Positions 36,583 to 47,340 of a stretch of DNA of 64,000 nt are shown piece after piece (the first letter of the stretch is position 1; the number at the start of each line of letters is the position of its first letter). Below the pieces are notes generated by a model. That model searched no databases. It had not been told where the DNA came from and saw nothing but the letters and a program-made list of their open reading frames with translations. Location of the stretch: the NCBI GenBank assembly GCA_015680685.1, contig MNCI01010502.1, positions 62,001 through 126,000 of the forward strand, written 5' to 3'. The translations under genes and the position numbers were made by a program. This stretch comes from Gnetum montanum. Its lineage: Eukaryota; Streptophyta; Gnetopsida; Gnetales; Gnetaceae.

Positions 36583-36705
36583 TTTATTGATGTGTTGTTC
36601 ACCGTTATATATGTTCTTATTTAACTAATTAACCCAAAGGTTCATTAAGGCTCACAACGATGTGAAAGATGTCCTAATGTCCTAATTGGCATACAAACAC
36701 TTAGT

Positions 36706-36723
36706 CCTTGATAGCGGCACCTA
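36706..36723 (-). other. Candidate primer-binding site of the TR-GAG-like element
   Basis: On the minus strand the bases right after the 5' LTR read TAGGTGCCGCTATCAAGG. The position is right for a tRNA primer site. It is not the initiator tRNA-Met sequence, and the donor tRNA was not determined. Confidence 0.45.
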
Positions 36724-37633
36724 TGATGAGTGGCGAGGTACCCCTACACTCAACCATATGAAACGAGCGTAGCACACGCGATCGAGTCGAACTCCGTAGA
36801 CTAAATGCCTAAACGCTGCAAGGAACACTTGGGGATAATTAATCGTTGTCTTCCCAGACTTACTTGTTGTTTTCACGGTGTATGGTTAAGTAAGTCCGAG
36901 GGATATGATTTTTTTGGTCTTTTTAGGTTTATCTCCTATGCTAAGGGGTGAAGGGTTGGGAGACTAAAAGTAACTCTAACTACAGCACTAAGTCCTAGCG
37001 TCATCATCCGTTCCCACTTGCCGTGCACACCCTGAACTGTGCAACTGTGGCTACCAAACGCTAATCGTTACTAGGATTACCACACGTAACGCACGTGCTC
37101 AAAGCGGTCGTACTGAGGCACCTAACTAGCCTAAGTGTGATGAGCAACTAATTCGTGGACTAGCTGTACACATCCGTAGATGCTCGTAATCAAGTCGTAC
37201 TCATCCCACGTTCTAGGAGATAAGGGTGAGAGAATCTAATCGCGATGAGTAGCTGATTCCTTGGCTAGCCGTACACATTTGTCAATGCTTGTAACCAAGT
37301 CGTACTCATGTCGCGTTACTAGGAAAGCAATAAATAACATTAAATAAACCTATCCATGTACTACAAAGTTTATCCACAAAGCTCGTCTTTATTGCCGTAT
37401 ACAACTTGCGTTCAGGTACAAAGTTGCTCAAATAAAGAACCGTTCACTTGGGGGACTCCTACTGTGGGCACATGGAAAATATTCTATCTCTAGGGTGATC
37501 AATCCACCAGAGCTTCGCTACTTTTAACCTCTATATGAAAATGAGGGGAGTGTCGCCTCTTATTTATAGATTGGGCAGCAAACCGCGATATCGCGTACAC
37601 GATATCGTGGCTTGTGCATATCACGTCTCATCA
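36724..37633 (-). repeat. 5' LTR (sense minus) of the TR-GAG-like element
   Basis: 910 bp, the partner of 30456-31365. Near its sense start it holds two perfect 12-bp palindromes, CGCGATATCGCG and CACGATATCGTG (about 37583-37611), upstream of a minus-strand TATAAATA box at 37561-37568. Confidence 0.92.
37561..37568 (-). promoter_or_regulatory. TATA box in the TR-GAG-like 5' LTR
   Basis: TATAAATA on the minus strand is shared by all three LTR copies in the window. It lies just downstream of the paired GATATC palindromes, so these could be promoter elements. Confidence 0.5.
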
Positions 37634-37638
37634 CTTAT
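37634..37638. repeat. Target site duplication CTTAT (right)
   Basis: Exact copy of 30451-30455. Confidence 0.92.
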
Positions 37639-38700
37639 ATTATGAGATTTTAAATTTCTATCTTGTGCCAACATTTGTTCTTTTAGTTTCCTTTCTTGTT
37701 ATAGAACTTGCATTGAGGAATCAATGAAGATGGTGCAAAGGTATTGGTCCTTGATTACAAATTGGATATTCCTTTTCTTTGTTCACCTCTCTATGTTGGT
37801 TATTTGAAAGCTTGTTAACTTGGAATGATAAATCACCAATTTAGTAGGAATTTCTACCTCTATCTCTTTGAGGATTTTAGGCTACACAAACATTTTCTTA
37901 ATTAAGGTTAATAATTTGAGCTTGTTAAGAACTCTAGGATAAGATATCAATTAATATAATACATAGGTAATAATAAGATATTTTGTTTAGATCATTCTTA
38001 TGATAAAATGAGTAAATATATAGTTCTTATATAATATTTATATCACTCTTTTAACTTTCTACTCCATGATAAGTTGATTCCTATACCCATCAAGATTTCT
38101 AAGAAGAATAGTGAGCCTTTTAAGGAAGTGTGTAAGTGGCTCATCATTCATGATCTTTATGTTATCAAATTATATTCTAATCTTCAATTATTTAATCTGT
38201 TTATTGACTATGTCACATGTATATGCTTCATGGAGTCTATACCAATGCTTTTTTGTAGTATTTTTATAAATAATCCTAGCCCTAGGGGTAAGAGTCTTAG
38301 CTTAGTAATACTCATGTTACAAGTCTAATGCCACTTAGTAGCATTGAATTATAAATTTTAAGAAAATTCCACAAAAGGGATTCTAAAACTTCTCCGATAG
38401 ATCTAATGAGTTGTAATAGATGCAAGTAAAAATTTCAATTTTAGTTTTATCAGGAGGAATGACGAAATAATTTTCAATGTACTTTTAGATCTTATTGGCT
38501 TATAATAATGACTTTAACAAACATGATGAATAAGCAAATTCTTAGGACCCATTGAAGATTACACTACATTTTAGAATGTCTTTAGTGATGAGATTTTCTT
38601 CTTTTCCTTTTAAAGATTTGATATGACTTCTCAAAGGTGCAATGAGAACGTGAAGGCCCAAAAAGCATAGTGGTCTAGGTCCTAAGACTAAAGGAGAGTA
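37639..38700 (-). pseudogene. Copia-4 gag fragment (upstream of the nested insertion)
   Basis: On the minus strand, MNDEPLTYFLKRLTILLRNL followed by DGYRNQLIMEEKVKR-like sequence (about 38050-38170) matches plant Copia gag (UBN2 type). A decayed zinc knuckle (QCKFYNKKGN, stop, KNKCWH) lies near 37686-37735. The gag breaks at the TR-GAG-like insertion and the following protease part resumes at 30450, so both halves are one Copia on the minus strand split by a 7.2-kb element. Confidence 0.68.
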
Positions 38701-41400
38701 ACTTAATTAGTAGGTTGCAGTGGAGTCAACAAATGAAATCCAAGAGCACCATAACTAGACTATAGTTTCATTGTAACTTGGATTGTGACATGGGAGCAAA
38801 CAAGACATGGTGTAAGGTAGCCAAAAATGAGGCATAGATCTTGATCTAGCCATGACATAAGCATGACTTGATTATGATTTCCTCCCAACTAGTTTTCTAC
38901 CTCTACTTCTTAGGTGCAACTAATGCTCAATTATAGTCAAGTTATGTTCTATAGATATTGAGTTGAAAATATATGAAAACATAATCCAAATTCTTAGATT
39001 TACAAGATTCAAGCCCAATTGAGGGTTGATAGTCCTTTAGAATGCATATAGAATCTAGATTTTCTTGTCTAATACATCAATTTGAAGAAAAACATATATC
39101 ACCATCAGTTTGGATTCATTGAAAATGAAAAAGCATAAAAAATAATAAAGATAGAGAAAATTATCTATACTTAATTAGAATTTATTATTAATCATGAAAA
39201 TAACATGGAATTATTTAGATCTATTTGCAAATCAAGCATTTGTAGCTTGAACTATGATCAACACAAAATTATGAAGCTTCATATATTAAATTTGGCAAGT
39301 TGGTATGAAAACCTAGATTGGAAATATGATAAAACATGAAATGTAAAAGAAAAGAATATCATAAATTTTTATTTGATGTTCTTGAGAGTGAATTCCTTCA
39401 ATAATGAATATAATTAAACACGAAACTAAGAAATCCAAGATAATTTCTCAAGAAAACCTTTCAAAGATGTTAAAACCTAACATAAACATCAAATTTTATG
39501 CTAATTTCATACTAAACATGCATAAATTTACTCAACTTAGAAGAGAAACATGTAAAAACATAGTTAATTGAGCAATTGTGTCAGAATTGAGAGAACGAGT
39601 GTGAATCAATATGAGATTATATGAGAATTCATATGTTAGAATTTGAATGAGAAAATGTATAACAAAGAATCATGGAAGGATTTACTTCTTAATTGGAATA
39701 ACCATGCTTACATAAATATAAGAAATAGAGAAAAGAAAGGAAGTTAAAAGAGCTTCAACATACAAAGAGAACTTGCCTATACATACTAAAAGAAAAATAA
39801 AAAATAAAAAGATCTTTCATTCAATGCAAATGATCTTAGAAAGTACAAACAAGAGAGGTTTGCCCCTACTTATACTTTTTAGTGGGAGGATTTTTCTCTT
39901 TTTAGCATGGGCCTAACATAAAGTTTCTTTGGCTCCTCTTTTTTTCTTTTTCTTTTTCTTTTCTTTTTCCTTTTTTCTTTTTTAGATCAGCTCTCAACTA
40001 GACTTTTTTGTATAGTCTTTAAGTTCAAAACCAAAACACTTCTAACTTCTACACATTCCAATAATAAATCATAAAAACAACAATTAGTACCATTATGTCT
40101 CTACTTAACATAAAAAGTGATAACTATAAAGGAGTATGGATAGGATGCCATACATTTAGACTAGTGCTAATAATTAGAATTGTTAATTCTAGTTATTGTA
40201 ATGGTGTTACACTCAATATATTCAATTTTACCATTTAGTGTTCTCAAGAATGTAGTTTGAGAAGATAGATTCTCAATGGAATATGATTGAGGAATCCCTA
40301 GCTACATGTACCAGGTAAAATTACAAATAAATGACTAGTTTCAATTATCCAATAGTTAAATATTATGTTTTATTGAAGCACAAGAGACGTAACCTATATA
40401 TAAGCTAACCCTACAATGCAATAAACCATGTAAATATGCATACCTATATAAGATGCTATAAATTAAGATGTATCTTCTAGATGGACTTCTTATGACAACC
40501 TATCCTTAAGTCCCTTCATGCTCCTCCTACCTTCACTTCAAAGTGGAAATGGCATCGACTTAGTAAAAAAGTATACTCTCTATAATTATAAAGATGCAAA
40601 ATGTAGTTTTTTTTTCAAATTGCTAATCATAGAATAGTAATACTAAATAGTATTTTGTTCATATGTTTTAGGAGAGCCTATCTATAATACTAAATAATAT
40701 TTTATACATACATATAAAGCAATTTTACGATATGTATCATGCCTAAATTCAAGGATTATCATTTAAAGTGATGGTAAGGTGCTTGTTTCTCAAGTCAAAG
40801 TTAGATTTGAGCCTAAGTGCAACTACTAAGAGGTTAGGCTTTTGCTCACCTACCGACCTTTCTCTCTAGGTGGAATGAGCATTGTGGCTCTAGGGTGATG
40901 ATCCTCTAATGTCCAAATTCATCTCAAAAGAAGTATACACTTGTATATATACCATATTTTTTTATTTGTCTACTAAATATTTTTCTATGTAAGAATATGA
41001 AGGATTTGGTAAGGACATACATCTTTTACAAAACAAAAAAAATGTTCTCGGCCAAATTATAAATATATTAATAAAAATATTAGTAGCATAGTTTATATAC
41101 GCATGTACATATAGATATATTTATATATAAATTTATTGGTAAAACACCGTTATAGTTAAAGCAATGTCATTATGTTAATTCCCTCTTAAAAATTTACTGT
41201 TTAAAAAAAATAAAAGGAAACAGAGAAGGGTTATTTTGTTGCAGTGATTTTTAGCATTTTTAAAACAAACTTTATTTATATTACCTTGGAATAACCAAGC
41301 TAAACGCAAAATACCTTTTAATTGATATGAACATCAAATAGTAGTTTTAAAGACAGAACACTTAGCAGACAAGCAACTTAGAAGACATATGGCCTAACAA
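38701..41400. other. No gene recognised; AT-rich intergenic sequence
   Basis: Stops in every frame. It contains a pyrimidine tract at about 39932-39983 (CTTTTTCTTTTTCTTTT type) and a possible small retroposon at 40770-40935. The left end may hold the 5' end of Copia-4, but no LTR was identified. Confidence 0.35.
40770..40935 (+). mobile_element. Possible tRNA-derived SINE fragment
   Basis: TGGTAAGGTGCTTG resembles a Pol III A box, and AAGTTAGATTTGAGCC about 30 bp later resembles a decayed B box (GGTTCGAATCC). No poly-A tail or target duplication was found. Weak. Confidence 0.22.
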
Positions 41401-41495
41401 CTGGTCTGCATCATGGACCAGAGATCATTAACAAGACCGTCTAGCATTACCGTATTTCACAATCAAAACTCAGGAGTTAAAACCCAAGACTTCAA

Positions 41496-43126
41496 TCAAG
41501 ACAAAGCAGAAGAAGAATCACCAGCGGAAGTGGACCTGCTTAGAGAGTTCATCACGGGAAACATGGCGGAGGAACGAGGATCCAGATCAAACGAATCATA
41601 TCTTTTAAAAAGATTTGCCACAAACAAAGTTGCCACCGTAACCACAAAATCCTTTGCAGGGCACTGCTTATTAGCAATCCCTGGATCCTCAGTTTGTGGT
41701 CCGTTAGACCACAACACATGAGGCAACAGCCTCATGCGTTTCTCCTCATCCACAAACCGATCTCCCACAAACTCCTCAGCCCTGTCAAATAGGGTAGGAT
41801 CCCTTGTAGCAAATGGCTGATACCCACCAAGCAGTTGCCCTTTATGCAACCGGTAAACACCTGTTGTACTCTCTATATCCATATCTTCCTTAGCCCAACC
41901 ATATTGTAACTCCACTGGTGGATTCAGTCGGAGCTGCTCATAAACACAGGACCTTGCTAGGCTCAGTCGGTTGTCCTCCATGATGGCCTTGGCAAGATCC
42001 TCCTCAGCCCAGGCCTCTGCAGTGAGCCGATTGTGCAGGTCAGGGCCTGCCATAGCAAGATGGGTGAGGAGAGAAGGGAAGAAGATCATCATTCCGCCAA
42101 AGGCATTGAAACCCAAGATGAAGATGAGCTCATGAAGAGCCTCATTTTGGGTTATTTGGAATGTATCATGGGCCTTGGCCAAAGTGGTGGAGGCATAGGT
42201 TTTGATGAAGTTGCAGAGTTTGGTGTAGGAAGATGAGATAGCAAAGAAGGGTAGACGGATGCTATGGATGGTGAGAGCATCTAGGAATTTGGGAAGCACC
42301 CCTGATGATGCTAGAGGTGCTAATTGTGGTGCTAGCCATGCCTCTGTATACGATGGACCTTTATCTCCTGTATGGTAAAAATTTTACAAAGTTATGCATT
42401 TCAAATCATGAACCTATTCTAATTTTTTTTAAAAAAACCATGCCATATATCAATCCTATTTTAGTGAGACAAGGCTATGATTAAAATTATATTTTAAAAA
42501 AGTTCCTAATAATTCACTTCAATCATGAAAATACTGAAAAATATTAACCAAAAATATATTAAATACCAACCAAGAACAGGCACCGGATCAGCTCCAGCGA
42601 TGGTACGGCAGATTAAATTAAAAAGAAACTGGCTAATGTGGTTTCCAAACTTTGCAGATCCCTTCACCGCAATATCTTTCTCAATCTCTAAACAAAATTC
42701 CTTAAACACACGATCAAACTCGGGGCCGAGTGTGTCAGAGCTCTTGGCAAGCAAACTCATGCAAAACTTCTTTTTCCTGGAATGGCCTTCCTCAGAGGGA
42801 TCCATGTACACAGTAGTTTTGTACCCACCAAAAAATTTGAGATCTGGCATATAATATCCAGTGAGACAGTTCTTCTTCTCCACCTTGCTCAGATCAAACA
42901 GAGTAGAAAAACACTTTGCATCAAGAAGCATCACCACATTCGATTCCCCAAGAATGGGTGGCCCCGGTGGCATGTTAACCCTTATTACAGTGCTTTCATA
43001 TTTCTTGATCCTTTTCCTGAAAAACTCTGGAGCCCCATTCTTGAAATACTCGATTCTATCCAATATTGCCCCAATTTTTGGCAGACCCAGGCTGCCTGGA
43101 ACCACCTTTGCTTCTGTGTCAGCCAT
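41496..43126 (-). CDS. CYP74-family cytochrome P450 (hydroperoxide lyase-like), two exons
   Basis: Exon 1 is 42571-43126 and exon 2 is 41496-42367, joined by a GT-AG intron of 203 bp in phase 1. Together they give 475 residues and no internal stop, the normal CYP74 length. Visible landmarks: Leu88 in KKNCLTGYYMP, GGYKTTVYMDPSEEGH (100-115), the I-helix motif FNAFGG (272-277) with catalytic Asn273, ExxR (329-332) and the heme loop NKQCPAKD with Cys421. CYP74 enzymes rearrange fatty-acid hydroperoxides from lipoxygenases without oxygen or a reductase, feeding jasmonate or green-leaf-volatile pathways. The residue aligned with AtAOS Phe137 is Leu, as in hydroperoxide lyases and divinyl ether synthases rather than allene oxide synthases. 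No plastid transit peptide is evident. ATG 43126 is chosen because the 16 codons upstream have no ATG. Confidence 0.93.
42368..42570 (-). other. CYP74 intron
   Basis: 203 bp. The donor GTTGGT follows CCTGTTCTTG and the acceptor CATACAG precedes GAGATAAAGG. Splicing rebuilds ADPVPVLGDKGPSYTEAWLA, which matches the family. Confidence 0.85.
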
Positions 43127-43667
43127 TGCTGTAACTGATGAATCAAAACCTCTTTCTGAAACTTCCCTAGTCAAGAAAAAATTCAGAGAGGATTAAGAAA
43201 ACCAGCATCCAACTGAGAATCTGTGAATGTAGCTAATACCCAAATACGATCATATTAACGGAGACAATAGACCTAACTCAAGTACATTTCTGACTATGTG
43301 TTGTATGTTTTTGCAGAGTTCAAAACTTAAGGAACCAACTACATATGACGCGTTGGTGTGTTTGGAAGATTAGATTCTCTCTCTCTTCCTTTATTATTAA
43401 ATTACCTTTTTTCATGGCTTTGTAAACGGTTACAGCTATCATTCCACAGTCCACAAAAAGTACATGGTACCTGCCAGAGAGTGGTTGTCAAAGTGCAATG
43501 TATTTGTATTTGATTATCATAAATTGGGTTGCTGCAGAATGCATAATAGTGCAAAGCTAATTTTGACTGTACAATGTGAAAGATTTGAACACGATGTACC
43601 TAAAGGTTTACATTTGACGTAACCAACATCCATTGTGGCGCGCCTCACTAAAAAAAATAGGTCAAGC
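43127..43667 (-). promoter_or_regulatory. Upstream region of the CYP74 gene
   Basis: About 540 bp between the start codon and a Copia LTR fragment. A TGACGT word at 43615-43620 is of the kind linked to TGA-type transcription factors and jasmonate response, but single words occur by chance. A CT-rich stretch at about 43377-43392 and no clear TATA box were noted. The function is inferred from position only. Confidence 0.3.
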
Positions 43668-43935
43668 TGTTGGAGTAATTCAAGACCTAGTCTTTAGGAA
43701 TTAGTTGTCCCACTCAAGTTGCTATTTTTTGGTAGTAGTTGTGCTAACAGCTATTTTTGACAAGTTGTTAACATTAGAATTGTAAATGTCTCCTATGTTC
43801 TCATTGCAAAGTAAGTAGTTGTGTTTAGTTATGGGAGAAGTAGGTTCAATTCAATAAAAAATTCTATTTTTGACAAATTGTTAACATTAGAATTGTAAGT
43901 GTGTTCGATGTTCTCATTGCAAAGTAAGTAGTTGT
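43668..43935 (+). repeat. Partial Copia LTR (Copia-3 family), internally duplicated
   Basis: TGTTGGAGTAATTCAAGACC through CAATTCAATAAAAAATTC matches the 307-bp LTR of Copia-3 (54351-54657) with deletions. A 65-bp internal piece (GACAAGTTGTTAACATTAG and following, about 43757-43822) is repeated at about 43869-43933. No target duplication or internal element sequence remains. Confidence 0.75.
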
Positions 43936-43939
43936 TTTG

Positions 43940-44502
43940 GCTGAGAGGCCAACTCGTCTCATAGGATAGGGGGGGAGAGGGGAGTGAATTTGTCACCCTC
44001 CATGTTCTCATACGATAGGGGGGGAGGGGGGAGTGGATTTGTCACCCTCCATGTAATGCATCATGTGCAGGGGAGCCAAAGAGTCATTGGAGGGGAGCTG
44101 AATTTGAAAAGTCAAAAAACCAAAGAGTCATTGCAAGGGAGCTACATCTCTATTCGATTGATGCCCCTCAACCCTTCAGCACCCCATTCATCTCTTCGTA
44201 TTTCCTCACACGCATGCACCACATGTAGGGGAGCCAAAGAGTCACTATAAGGAACTGAATCTCTATTTAATTGATACCCTCCACCCTTGGGATCCCCATT
44301 CATCTTTTCGTATTATCTCATGTGCATGCACCATGTGTCGAGAAGCCAAAGAGTCATTGTAGGGGAGCTAAATCTTTATTCGATTGCAGGGGAGCCAAAG
44401 AGTCATTGTAGGGGAGCTGAATCTGAAAAGTCAAAAAGCCAAAGAGTCACTGCAAGGGAGCTAAATCTCTATTAGATTAATGTCCCATGACCCTTGGGCT
44501 CC
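43940..44502. repeat. Tandem array (GCCAAAGAGTCA family), part 1
   Basis: Units of about 108-116 bp, with some shorter 45-bp steps, contain GGGGAGCCAAAGAGTCATTG, then CTGAATCTCTATTCGATTG, then CCCTTGGGCTCCCCATTCA and TCACATGCATGCACCACATG. The anchor word recurs at about 44074, 44121, 44227, 44346, 44393 and 44438. The array is interrupted by a solo LTR and resumes at 45271. Confidence 0.82.
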
Positions 44503-45270
44503 TGATGAGCCACGATATCGCGTACATGATATTGTGGCCTGCCTCAATTTCTATAAATAAGAGGCAACTTTTCTTGTTCAAGGAGTTAGATTTTGACCCT
44601 TAGCTAAACTCTTGCAGTTTTACCATTCCAGAGTTAAAATAATTTCCATGTTCCCACAGTAGGAAACGGATCTTTATTCGAGCAAATTGTACCTGAGCAC
44701 ACATTTGTGTATGGTAATAAAGATGAACTTTATGATAAACTTTGCAACATACAGATTAAGCTAAATAGTAATTAATTATTGTTGAATGTTTAAATGTTTT
44801 CCTAGTTACCTAATCTCTCTCTCAACCTTTGACTCTCCTAGTTAAGTACACTCAGTATGACCGCTTTGAGCATGTGTGTAGCGCTTGGTAACCCAATAAC
44901 AAGTAGCGTTTGGTAATCCTAGTAGTGTTGCACTGGTTCAGGATGTGTACGGCAAGTGGGAACGAATACTGGTGTTAGGACAATTAGAACTTAGTTAGTG
45001 AATAGTTAATGAAAGTTAGTCACTTAGTTCTCCTTACCTTCCCCTATTAGCATAAGACATTAAAAAGATAAAAGTTATAAAAATCATATACCTCAAGCTT
45101 ACTTAACCATACAACCGTGACAATATATGTAAGTTTGGGAAAACAACAATTGATTAACCTTGAGTTTTCCGTTAAGGCATGTAAGCACTTAGTCCTTGGA
45201 GTTTGACTAGATCATGCATGAAACGCTCATATTCATATGGTTGAGTGTAGGGGTACCTCGCCACTCATCA
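44503..45270 (+). repeat. Solo LTR of the TR-GAG-like family
   Basis: 768 bp beginning TGATGAGCCACGATATCGCG and ending GGGGTACCTCGCCACTCATCA. It is the same LTR as at 30456-31365 and 36724-37633 but in the opposite orientation, with some deletions. It keeps a TATAAATA box at 44552-44559. The flanks GCTCC (44498-44502) and GCTCC (45271-45275) are a perfect 5-bp target duplication, so a full element inserted and its LTRs recombined. Confidence 0.93.
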
Positions 45271-45521
45271 GCTCCCCATTTGTCTCTTCGTATTTCTTCA
45301 CATGCATGCACCACATGTAGGGAAGCCAAAGAGTCACTGTAGGGGAGATGAATCTCTATTCAATTGATGCCCTTGACCCCTAGGCTCCCCATTCATCTTT
45401 TTGTATTCTCTCATGTGCATGCACCATGTGTAGAGAAGCCAAAGAGTCATTGCAGGGGAGCCAAATCTTTATTCCATTGATGCCCTCGACCCCTAGGCTT
45501 CCCATTTGTTTCTTTGTATTC
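45271..45521. repeat. Tandem array (GCCAAAGAGTCA family), part 2
   Basis: Continues the array broken by the solo LTR, with anchor words at about 45323 and 45438 (spacing 115 bp). Removing the LTR and one target duplication restores the unit word CCTTGGGCTCCCCATT. Confidence 0.8.
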
Positions 45522-45915
45522 CCTCACATGTAGGCCCCAACATGGGTAACCAATGAATATTTAGTATTATAAATGATGGGTAATATTGAATAGTTATTAT
45601 TATTATAAATGGTCATGATTACGATTACAGTAATAATGAATATTTTTTATTATAAATAGTGGGCAATAATGAATATTTATTATTAATAAAAATGGTGACA
45701 GTTATGATCATGGTGATGATGGTTTTGGTGTGGTATAGTATTTATAGATATTGAACTTGGACATTGTCTTACAAGATTAAGAGGTGCAATATTGGAATTT
45801 GTGCATTTTTAGAAACATGGATCCTGCTGCTATTTATCCCAATAGAGAAGGTGAAGATCACTCTCTTCAAGATCAGCAACAACAATCAACTACTACAACA
45901 AGCAATACAATTTAT
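45522..45915. repeat. 390-bp direct repeat, copy A
   Basis: From CCTCACATGTAGGCCCCAA to CAACAATCAACTACTACAAC. It matches 49076-49460 throughout, including a TTATTATTATAAATGG-rich part and a region reading RNMDPAAIYPNREGE. It directly follows a GCCAAAGAGTCA array, as does copy B. Confidence 0.82.
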
Positions 45916-47340
45916 GGAGGTCATGGAAGTGAGCATGCGTGTGGGCATGGCCGAAGAAGAGGATGACCATGGATTATAGAAACTAAAAATCTAGAATTGA
46001 TGACTACAGAGGAGAGAAGACGACTTTTAAAATGAGAAGCAAAATGACGTGAATGAGAATGAGAACTAATTCTATGAAATTTAGGATTATGTAATTTATG
46101 CATTTTTTAATATTTCAAAACAAATATTTATCATAGGAAAATCTTCTTGTTTTATTTACATACTTACATTGCATACTTACATTTACATACTTACATATAT
46201 TTAGGTTACGTCAACTTCAAATCCCCTCTCATCACTTGGAAATTCATCCAATGCAATGATCCACATTATTGATACTAATAATGTAAATAATCAAGAAGAA
46301 ATGCAGGTTGATGTTTGCCCATACTCAGGTTGGTAAATAGTTTAATTCAATTTTTAGTTTAAATTTTGAAACATTTGACATTAGAAATGCATTTGTGCCT
46401 GTTAATCAAGCAACGTCTATTCCAGATATCACACACAAAGAATAACAACAATTACAAGAAGATCAAGAACAACTACATTATAGTGAGAGTGAGCACCGAA
46501 AGAGGCAATGTTAACAAGAAGAAAATTCATTTCATCGAATAAATGAAGCTACAGATCTTGCCAGTGCACCAACAATGGAAATGCCTTCTTCAGGACCTAT
46601 TCAGTCTTTCCTATGATTGCAAAAGGTAAGTATAGAAATTGTTCAAGCAATACATAATTTTAATACTGTAGTTAGAAGTTTTGCAAATCCATGTTCCTAC
46701 AATGTACACAATGAAATGTTTTTTATTATATTATTGGATTCAACCAGAAGTAGAGGACCCACATGCATTAGGTGCATTAAAGAAAAGAAAGATAATATTT
46801 TTCACAGTTTTGGTTGTGAAATCAAACAATTTTCTGTTGAAAATAACATGGATTTTAGTATCCAACCACCTATCCTAGGCTATTTAACTAAGGTTGAAGA
46901 AATGTTAATTGCAAAAATGAATCCCATTTTATAAGTTACACAATTAGCTTTGCTCAGGATGTCACATAGATTACTAAAAGACTTCTTCTTAGAATTAAAG
47001 ACATCCCTTTCTTGATATTGAGAAAATTAGATCAAATGGGCATCGAGTATAATTTCATTGTTAGCAAGAGACAGGTTTATGAAGCTTTGATTTTTAAGAA
47101 GGCAAATGATCCATACTATCGAGATGTCAAGATCGATATGCATGCATTAGATGATGTTGCTGATACCGTGATGTTAACATCTTCCATAGCATTCCTTATA
47201 TTCCATTGTCAGAAAAGGATGGAGAAATGATATTGCAATTTCAAGGTCCTTTGCTTCAGAAAGATGATGAAAACATTATCAATCACACATCATTAGTTGC
47301 ACAATGTGTTGGAATTGGAGGTTGAGAAATAACGGGTCAA
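45800..47340 (+). pseudogene. Helitron Rep N-terminal region remnant
   Basis: Fragments in the usual order of plant Helitron-type proteins: NLELMTTEERRRLLK (about 45995), RINEATDLASAPTMEM (about 46540), CIRCIKEKKDNIFHSFGCE, then the block FSVENNMDFSIQPPILGYLT followed by KVEEMLIAKMNPI (46830-46930), and YEALIFKKANDPYYRDVKID (47069-47130). These match the helitron-like N-terminal segment that precedes the HUH nuclease. The Rep nuclease itself is not visible before the frame decays near 47330. Stops are frequent. Confidence 0.72.

Larger units (their letters stand above)
30456..37633 (-). mobile_element. 7.18-kb non-autonomous LTR element (TR-GAG-like) with gag and protease only
   Basis: Two LTRs of exactly 910 bp (30456-31365 and 36724-37633), each TGATGAG...CTCATCA, with a perfect CTTAT target duplication. 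Sense is minus: gag lies next to the right LTR, protease next, and a G-rich polypurine tract abuts the left LTR. The internal 5.36 kb holds gag (36582 down to about 35217), a Pro-rich linker and an aspartic protease (about 34110-33790). From there to the 3' LTR, 2.4 kb contain no reverse transcriptase, RNase H or integrase. A 397-bp N gap falls between gag and protease, too small and in the wrong place to hide a pol. This is the layout of large retrotransposon derivatives or TR-GAGs that borrow pol from an autonomous partner. It inserted into Copia-4. Confidence 0.88.

Noticed and set aside
43127-43174. Longer CYP74 start upstream of 43126
   Set aside because: The 16 in-frame upstream codons begin at TTG, not ATG, and add no recognisable transit peptide.
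44287-44475. Plus-strand open frame with repeated SRSQRVIV words
   Set aside because: It is translation of the tandem GCCAAAGAGTCA units, not a gene.
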